In this document: in pieces, positions 59,108 to 64,000 of the stretch
How the letters are laid out: the number at the start of each line of letters is the position of its first letter
Position numbering within the stretch: position 1 is the stretch's first letter
Assembly (NCBI RefSeq): GCF_036226925.1
Contig: NZ_CP109031.1
Span: 744,001-808,000, forward strand
Direction: 5' to 3'
Source: Streptomyces sp. NBC_00659
GTDB lineage: Bacteria; Actinomycetota; Actinomycetes; Streptomycetales; Streptomycetaceae
DNA: 64,000 bases
Program-made: the position numbers and the translations under genes
Notes under the pieces: model-generated
Told to the model about the DNA's origin: nothing
What the model saw: the letters and a program-made list of their open reading frames with translations, nothing else
Databases searched by the model: none

Positions 59108-60081
59108 CAGGCCCACCCCCTGCGCGCGGCGTGCCAGCCGAGCTGGATACGGCTCTCCACGCCTGCCCGCGTCATGAGTTCACCGATGCGCCGCTGTACC
59201 GTGCGGCGGGAGACGCCGAGGCGCGCACCGACCGCCTGATCGGTCAGTCCCGCGAGGACCAGCGCGAGCATCCTGGCATCGAACGCGTCTATGGCGTCCG
59301 CGCGTTGCTCGGCGACGCCGTCGCCCGCCGGGTGCGGCGACAGCGGGTACGCCTGCTCCCAGGCCAGTTCGAAATAGGCGACCAGCGCGTCCAACAGCCC
59401 GCCGACGTGCACCAGCACCGAGGCGGCCGCGGTGTTGCGGCCGCTGAACAGGGGAAGCATCGCCAGTTCATGGTCCGCGATCATGAGTTTGACCGGCACG
59501 GCGTCGGCGACCCTGACCTGCTGTCCGGCTTCGAGCGCCCTGAGAGCCTGGGCCAGCGCTCCGGGCTCGGTCAGTGCCTCCCGGTGCAGGATCGTCCGGT
59601 AGAGCACGCCACGCCGGACTCCGGCCCCCTCCGCGACGTTGTCGCTGCGCGACACAACGGTCTGTTCGGGCACCATCATCGCCCGCACTTGTTGCCGGGC
59701 GGACTCCTGGAGCTGTCTGAACCGGTGGCGAACCGCGTCGATGTCACTGATCACTTCCACCGCGCCGCCCTCGGCACCCGTGCGGTGCTGCTCCGCGAGA
59801 GTGAGCACCGCGTGCTCCGCCGCGCTCAACTCGTCGCGACGGCGCCGAAGTTCCCCGCCCAGCGCCACCGCGGGGGGTGCCGCAAGATACCGGGTGACCG
59901 TGCCCTCGCTCACCAGACGCACGACGAGACCGCGCCCGGCCAGATCCGTGAGGACTTCACGCACCTCGGACTCGGGGCGGCCACCGTCGGCGGCCAGTTC
60001 ATGGACGGCAGCCCGTCCCCGGGCCACCAGAAGGCGGTAGATCTCCTCCTCGGCCGGACCGAGACCGAGCGCGGCGAGCAT
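59107..60081 (-). CDS. TrmB/LuxR-type helix-turn-helix regulator
   Basis: Regulator of 324 residues. The N-terminal TrmB-like winged helix (LGLGPAEEEIYRLLVARGRA and ESEVREVLTDLAGRGLV) is followed by a sensor region that resembles the phospholipase-D-like fold of this group. The C-terminal LuxR-type helix-turn-helix is VLAGLTDQAVGARLGVSRRT followed by QRRIGELMTRAGVESRIQLG. Streptomyces have many such stand-alone proteins of unknown ligand. Upstream lies a pseudogene and then the DNA ligase gene. Confidence 0.85.
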   Translation of the reverse strand: MLAALGLGPAEEEIYRLLVARGRAAVHELAADGGRPESEVREVLTDLAGRGLVVRLVSEGTVTRYLAAPPAVALGGELRRRRDELSAAEHAVLTLAEQHRTGAEGGAVEVISDIDAVRHRFRQLQESARQQVRAMMVPEQTVVSRSDNVAEGAGVRRGVLYRTILHREALTEPGALAQALRALEAGQQVRVADAVPVKLMIADHELAMLPLFSGRNTAAASVLVHVGGLLDALVAYFELAWEQAYPLSPHPAGDGVAEQRADAIDAFDARMLALVLAGLTDQAVGARLGVSRRTVQRRIGELMTRAGVESRIQLGWHAARRGWA

Positions 60082-60172
60082 GGGCCACTCCTTGAAGTCG
60101 GCGTGGTGACGCCGGACGGGACGGGGGCTGCGAAAACCCGTGGCCTGCCCGAACTCACGGTTCCTCCAAGGT

Positions 60173-60405
60173 CTACTTCAAGCCGTAGGCCCGTGTCACC
60201 TCCCGCGTGACGCAGTTGCCCGCATCGTCCCAAGTGCGGGCCTTGAGAGACACGAATCACTGGTGAGGGGCGTCGAATCGGGCGGTCCAGTGGCCGGTGG
60301 CCGCGGGGAGCAGGCGCCCCGTACGCCAGTGACGGCGGTCGCCGTAGGAGACGGGCCCTGCGCGGGGGTGTCCGCGGCGACCGCTCTCCACAGCGTCCAG
60401 GCCCG
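60173..60405 (-). pseudogene. Decayed 3' end of a secreted protease/Ig-like domain gene
   Basis: On the minus strand one frame reads [20 protein letters not shown], then [10 protein letters not shown], a TGA, then [20 protein letters not shown] and TRAYGLK before the final TAG. Both sides of the TGA are in the same frame. Together they match the C-terminal bacterial Ig-like domain (typically ending RAYGLK or similar) of large Streptomyces subtilisin-type proteases. One nonsense change from CGA or GGA explains the break. The catalytic part of the gene is absent. Boundaries upstream of 60400 are vague. Confidence 0.72.
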
Positions 60406-60438
60406 CTCCGGAGGGCATTGTCAGTGGTGGCAGGCAGG

Positions 60439-62541
60439 ATGACGGGTATGACAACACCTGTTGCAGTGATCGTGGATGCCGTCGCCTACGCGCAGGCGGT
60501 CGAGGACGCGTTGAAGGCGTCGGCCGCCTACTACGAGGGCGGCACGTCCGTCCTGGACGACGACGCGTACGACCGGCTCGTGCGTGGCATCGCCGCCTGG
60601 GAGGCCGGGCATCCCGATCAGGTGCTGCCCGACTCGCCGACCGGGAAGGTCGCGGGCGGCGCCGTCGAGGGGGACGTCCCGCACACGGTGCCGATGCTGA
60701 GCCTGGACAATGTCTTCTCGCCCGAGGAGTTCACGGCCTGGACGGCGTCGCTGGCCCGGCGGACCGGTCACGAGGCGGAGCGGTACAGCGTCGAACCGAA
60801 GCTCGACGGTCTGGCCGTCGCGGCGCGCTACCACCAGGGCCGGCTCACCCGGCTGATCACCCGTGGTGACGGCACGGCGGGTGAGGACGTGTCGCACGCG
60901 ATCGGGACGATCGAGGGCCTGCCCGGCGAGCTCGCGGAGCCCCTCACGCTGGAGGTGCGCGGCGAAGTCCTCATGACGACGGCGCAGTTCGAGCACGCCA
61001 ACGAGGTGCGCACCGCGCACGGCGGGCAGCCGTTCGCGAACCCGCGCAACGCCGCGGCGGGCACGCTGCGCGCCAAGGAGCGCGCCTACACGGTGCCGAT
61101 GACCTTCTTCGGCTACGGCCTGCTGCCGGTGTCCGGCACCGGGGCCGAGGAGGCCGCACGGCTGGGCGACCTCGCGCACAGCGAACTCATGGCGCGGGCG
61201 GCCGAGCTGGGTGTGAACACCACCGCGAGCACAGCTGTCCCCGGGATCACGGCGGCGACCGCCGAGCAGGTCCTGGCCCGCGTCCAGGAGATCGGGGCGC
61301 TGCGCGCCGAGCTGCCGTTCGGGATCGACGGGATCGTGGTCAAGGCCGACCTGGCGGCCGACCAGCGGGCCGCCGGGTCCGGTACCCGCGCGCCGCGCTG
61401 GGCGATCGCGTACAAGCTCCCGGCCGTCGAGAAGATCACCCGGCTGCTGGCGGTCGAGTGGAACGTGGGCCGCACCGGCATCATCGCCCCGCGCGGCGTG
61501 CTGGAGCCGGTCGAGATCGACGGCTCGACCATCACGTACGCCACCCTCCACAACCCGGCGGACATCACGCGCCGCGATCTGCGGCTGGGCGACCACGTGA
61601 TGGTCCACCGCGCCGGCGACGTCATCCCGCGGATCGAAGCGCCCGTCGCCCATCTGCGGACCGGCGAGGAACAGCCCATCCTCTTCCCCGAGACGTGCCC
61701 GAACTGCGGATCCGCGATCGACACCAGCGAGCAGCGGTGGCGCTGTGAGCAGGGCCGCAACTGCCATCTCGTCGCCGCGCTCTCGTACGCGGCGGGCCGC
61801 GACCAGCTCGACATCGAGGGCCTCGGTCACACCCGGGTCGTCCAGCTCGTGGAAAGCGGTCTGGTCGCCGATCTCGCCGGGCTGTTCAGCCTGACCCGCG
61901 AGCAGCTCCTCGGCCTGGAGCGGATGGGTGAGACCAGCACGGACAACCTCCTCGCGGCGATCGAGGCGGCCAAGGGCCGGCCTCTGTCACGGGTGCTGTG
62001 CGCGCTCGGTGTCCGCGGTACGGGCCGTTCCATGTCCCGGCGCATCGCCCGGTACTTCGCCACCATGGACGAGGTGCGCGCGGCGGATGCGGAAACGATG
62101 CAGCGGGTCGAGGGCATCGGCACGGAGAAGGCCCCCTCGATCGTCGCGGAGCTGGTTGAACTGGCCCCGCTCATCGACAGGCTCGTCGCCGCCGGGGTCA
62201 ACATGACCGAGCCCGGGGCCACCCCGCCCGCCCCGCCCGGCGAGGACGGCGAGGACGGCCCGGACGCGGAGGAGGGCGGGAGCGCCGGCGGGCCGCTGGC
62301 CGGGATGACGGTGGTGGTCACGGGTGCGATGACCGGGGCTCTGGAGCAGCTCAGCCGCAACCAGATGAACGAGCTCATCGAGCGCGCCGGCGGCCGTTCC
62401 TCCTCCAGCGTGTCGAAGAAGACGGCCCTGGTCGTGGCGGGCGAGGGCGCCGGGTCCAAGCGTGCCAAGGCCGAGACCCTGGGGGTCAGACTCGCGGCGC
62501 CGGAGGAGTTCGCCGAACTCGTCGCCGACTACCTCGCCTGA
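60439..62541 (+). CDS. ligA: NAD-dependent DNA ligase LigA
   Basis: DNA ligase of 700 residues that seals nicks using NAD. An N-terminal Ia domain ([16 protein letters not shown]) and [11 protein letters not shown] lead to the adenylation motif [13 protein letters not shown], with adenylated Lys near residue 121. Then come [19 protein letters not shown], the OB fold, a four-Cys zinc finger (CPNCG near residue 420, then CEQGRNC), helix-hairpin-helix repeats and a C-terminal BRCT domain ([15 protein letters not shown]). A Glu/Asp/Gly-rich linker of about 25 residues precedes BRCT. It is likely a second ligase gene beyond the housekeeping copy. An ATG at 60448 is also possible. It overlaps the convergent GNAT gene by 13 bases. 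Confidence 0.93.
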   Translation: MTGMTTPVAVIVDAVAYAQAVEDALKASAAYYEGGTSVLDDDAYDRLVRGIAAWEAGHPDQVLPDSPTGKVAGGAVEGDVPHTVPMLSLDNVFSPEEFTAWTASLARRTGHEAERYSVEPKLDGLAVAARYHQGRLTRLITRGDGTAGEDVSHAIGTIEGLPGELAEPLTLEVRGEVLMTTAQFEHANEVRTAHGGQPFANPRNAAAGTLRAKERAYTVPMTFFGYGLLPVSGTGAEEAARLGDLAHSELMARAAELGVNTTASTAVPGITAATAEQVLARVQEIGALRAELPFGIDGIVVKADLAADQRAAGSGTRAPRWAIAYKLPAVEKITRLLAVEWNVGRTGIIAPRGVLEPVEIDGSTITYATLHNPADITRRDLRLGDHVMVHRAGDVIPRIEAPVAHLRTGEEQPILFPETCPNCGSAIDTSEQRWRCEQGRNCHLVAALSYAAGRDQLDIEGLGHTRVVQLVESGLVADLAGLFSLTREQLLGLERMGETSTDNLLAAIEAAKGRPLSRVLCALGVRGTGRSMSRRIARYFATMDEVRAADAETMQRVEGIGTEKAPSIVAELVELAPLIDRLVAAGVNMTEPGATPPAPPGEDGEDGPDAEEGGSAGGPLAGMTVVVTGAMTGALEQLSRNQMNELIERAGGRSSSSVSKKTALVVAGEGAGSKRAKAETLGVRLAAPEEFAELVADYLA

Positions 62542-63101
62542 TCGCTCCGCTCACGCGTCACGCCGATCCGCCGGGCCAGCACCTGGCCCGGCCAGGTCCC
62601 GGACAGGAATCGCTCGGCGGGGGTGAATCCCTGGCGCTCGTAGAACGCGACCAGTTCGCCCCCACCGCCTGCCCAGCAGTCGACCCGCAGCAGTTCGACT
62701 CCGGCACGCCGGGTCTCCTCGGCGGCGTGGGCCAGGAGCGCGGCCCCGATGCCGCGGCCGGCGTACCGGCGGTCGGACACCAGCAGCCGGACGTACCGCT
62801 CGGGTTCCGCGGCGGGCTCGATCGGCATCTGCGGGCTGGGCCCTGCGTCGAGGACCAGGGCCCCGACGGGTGTTCCGTCGGCCTCCGCGACGAAGGGCGC
62901 GTTCTCGGTCATGTACCGCCGGACGCGCTCCGCCCCGTTCTCCGTCCCCGAGTACGGGGTCGTGCCCCACTGCTCGGTGTTGCCCCGGGCGTTCATCCAG
63001 ACCACCGCTCCATCGAGCATGTCCAGAATGGCCGGTGCGTCGGCCGGGCCGCCCGGCCGGATCCGTATCGACCGTGAGATGTCCCTCTGGGTGCTGTTCA
63101 C
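62529..63101 (-). CDS. GNAT family N-acetyltransferase
   Basis: Acetyltransferase of 190 residues. The fold is clear: [37 protein letters not shown], and the acetyl-CoA loop [20 protein letters not shown] followed by [20 protein letters not shown]. The substrate is unknown. The 3' ends of this gene and ligA overlap by 13 bases, so transcripts from the two can pair. Confidence 0.9.
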   Translation of the reverse strand: MNSTQRDISRSIRIRPGGPADAPAILDMLDGAVVWMNARGNTEQWGTTPYSGTENGAERVRRYMTENAPFVAEADGTPVGALVLDAGPSPQMPIEPAAEPERYVRLLVSDRRYAGRGIGAALLAHAAEETRRAGVELLRVDCWAGGGGELVAFYERQGFTPAERFLSGTWPGQVLARRIGVTRERSDQAR

Positions 63102-63268
63102 GGCGGAAGCCTAGGCCGCACGGGTGGCCCGCCACAGGGCAGGCCGCCGAAAGGATCACCGCTGGCGAGTCCGCCGACCGGCCGCCGTCGAGCGTCCGCC
63201 TCGGCGACCGCCGTCCGCCGTCGGCTGTCCGCTCTGCCGTCTGCCGTCTGCCGGGATCCGGGCGGATG
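63102..63268. other. Intergenic region with short CCGTC/CTGCCGT repeats
   Basis: 167 bases between two minus-strand genes. It contains low-complexity runs of CCGTCCGCCGTCGGC and CTGCCGTCTGCCGTCTGCCG. No gene or clear terminator is seen. Confidence 0.4.
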
Positions 63269-63679
63269 CTAGACGCACGAAGGGCACAACCCCCGATAGG
63301 TGACCTCCACGGCGGCCACGGTGAACCCGAATCGTTCCGTCGCCGGAAGGTCGGCCAGCGGGTCGCCGGCCGGGTGGACGTCACGGACGGTGCCGCAGGC
63401 GGAGCACACCAGATGCTGGTGCGGCCGGTGCGCGTTGGGGTCGTAGCGCTTGGCGCGGCCGTCGGTGGAGACCTCGATGACCTCGCCGAGCGAGACCAGC
63501 TCCCCCAGCGCGTTGTAGACGGTCGCCCGGGAGATCTCGGGCAGCCGTTCGGCCGCACGGGCATGCACCTCGTCGGCCGTGAGATGCACATGATCACCGT
63601 CGAGGACCTCCGCAACGACGCGCCGCTGGGAAGTCATCCGCCAGCCACGTCCTCGCAGTCGCTCCAGCAGGTCACTCAT
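63269..63679 (-). CDS. Fur family transcriptional regulator, CatR/PerR-like
   Basis: Fur-type metalloregulator of 136 residues. The DNA-binding domain (MTSQRRVVAEVLDGDHVHLT, then EISRATVYNALGELVSLGEV) and the metal-binding dimer domain are intact: HRPHQHLVCSACGTVRDV holds the His cluster and the first CxxC, and GLCPSC the second CxxC for structural zinc. Sequence and length fit CatR, the peroxide-sensing repressor of catalase in Streptomyces, though no catalase gene is visible in the window. AAAAGGTGAA precedes the ATG. A divergent promoter lies about 90 bases upstream. Confidence 0.87.
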   Translation of the reverse strand: MSDLLERLRGRGWRMTSQRRVVAEVLDGDHVHLTADEVHARAAERLPEISRATVYNALGELVSLGEVIEVSTDGRAKRYDPNAHRPHQHLVCSACGTVRDVHPAGDPLADLPATERFGFTVAAVEVTYRGLCPSCV

Positions 63680-63766
63680 ATCGGTTCACCTTTTCAGGAT
63701 CGGTGGGAACCCGCAGTTTATCGGTGCGCATCCTGGGTCCGATCGAATATGGGTCTGGTGTTCTTC

Positions 63767-63794
63767 TTGACTTGGACTCTGTCCATTGTAGGAT
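63767..63794 (+). promoter_or_regulatory. Plus-strand promoter divergent from the Fur gene, with inverted repeat
   Basis: TTGACT (63767-63772) and TAGGAT (63789-63794) are 16 bases apart, a good vegetative promoter. Between them TGGAC-TCT-GTCCA (63773-63785) forms a perfect 5-bp inverted repeat that a repressor could hold. The adjacent Fur-type protein is the obvious candidate, although the site is not a classical PerR box. Confidence 0.6.
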
Positions 63795-63851
63795 CGTTTT
63801 TGGCACTGGCCAAGGGACAAGAAGACTTCGGTACGAGCAGGAGAGACACAG

Positions 63852-63899
63852 ATGTCGGGACCACCGCCGCGGAACCACGCGGCGCCGGCCTGCGAGTGA
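63852..63899 (+). CDS. Possible 15-residue short ORF at the right end
   Basis: AGGAG lies 8-9 bases before an ATG that opens the 15-residue frame MSGPPPRNHAAPACE, then TGA. The TGA overlaps a GTG that starts a longer frame running off the window (Arg/Pro-rich, unrecognised). With a good promoter 60 bases upstream this could be a leader peptide, or the true gene may start further on. The last 100 bases of the window show nothing else. Confidence 0.35.
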   Translation: MSGPPPRNHAAPACE

Positions 63900-64000
63900 C
63901 GGCCGCCGTGACACGCAGCCCGGAACCCTCCCGGACCCCGGGACCCCCTCGGCGACGGCGCGATCGCCGCCGGGACGGGCGACCCGGCGCCGCACCTGCC

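Noticed and set aside
60140..60442. 100-codon plus-strand frame before ligA
   Set aside because: It is antisense to the protease-tail remnant, whose minus-strand frame gives meaningful sequence.
1..64000. CRISPR array, tRNA, rRNA, insertion sequences or attachment sites
   Set aside because: No regularly spaced repeats, no cloverleaf-like sequence, no transposase or integrase frame, and no flanking repeats of mobile elements were seen by reading.

Overview
The window is a stretch of a Streptomyces chromosome. It is very GC-rich, codons end in G or C, ATGA/GTGA stop-start overlaps are common, and the families are typical of the genus: a SigK/RskA-type pair, a eukaryote-like cyclophilin, SpoIIE-type PP2C phosphatase, a bacterial expansin, DUF6204 and CatR-like Fur. 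No tRNA, rRNA, CRISPR array, insertion sequence or prophage gene was seen.

Layout. (a) 1-1.7 kb: CbtB cobalt-uptake subunit behind a cobalamin riboswitch, a 3-hydroxyisobutyryl-CoA hydrolase and a decayed acyl-CoA dehydrogenase tail. (b) 1.7-3.8 kb: cupin protein, Rrf2 regulator, DsbA-fold protein. (c) 3.9-13.8 kb, plus strand: a sulfur-scavenging type operon with a Cys-containing leader peptide, lipoprotein binding protein, two permeases and two ATPases of the peptide/nickel class, two luciferase-like (LLM) flavin monooxygenases, an alpha/beta hydrolase and an SsuE-type FMN reductase. (d) 14.2-15.3 kb: a NADAR-domain protein. (e) 15.5-24.9 kb, minus strand: four more LLM monooxygenases behind a second leader peptide, a GNAT acetyltransferase, and a cystine-type ABC transporter behind a third leader peptide. 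(f) 25.2-26.2 kb: a GST-fold protein behind a fourth leader peptide. (g) 26.3-35.1 kb: accessory genes (acyltransferase, expansin, PP2C, IclR, MarR, DUF6204, a His/Trp-rich secreted protein, an ECF sigma/anti-sigma pair). (h) 35.3-37.7 kb: glpF-glpK. (i) 37.9-42.1 kb: YjdM, an ArsR-SulP operon ending in a small unknown gene and an RsbW-like ATPase, and a second ArsR. (j) 42.6-46.5 kb: cyclophilin, an Mrr-like membrane protein, a DUF485/solute:sodium symporter pair. (k) 46.6-57.9 kb: a catabolic island with AMP-ligase, two Fe/2-oxoglutarate oxygenases, AraC regulator, BKACE, quinone oxidoreductase, MFS transporter, YdeN-type hydrolase and acetoacetate-CoA ligase. (l) 58-64 kb: roadblock-like protein, third ArsR, TrmB/LuxR-type regulator, a protease-tail pseudogene, NAD-dependent DNA ligase, GNAT and a Fur regulator.

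How it fits together. Regions c, e and f look like one organosulfur-acquisition regulon: two importers, six flavin monooxygenases that could release sulfite from organosulfur compounds, one FMN reductase to feed them, and four leader peptides sharing a C-terminal signature (V/I-D-L-x-R-x-x-S/G-A-L/Y), each upstream of a different transcription unit. A 16-bp palindrome sits over the main promoter, and a related 21-bp site lies over the cupin promoter beside the Rrf2 gene. Rrf2 proteins include CymR, the cysteine regulator of Firmicutes. Region k looks like a separate pathway: a beta-keto acid made by oxygenases is cleaved by BKACE with acetyl-CoA, and the acetoacetate formed is recaptured by the terminal CoA ligase. 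Substrates in both systems are inferred and not shown by sequence.
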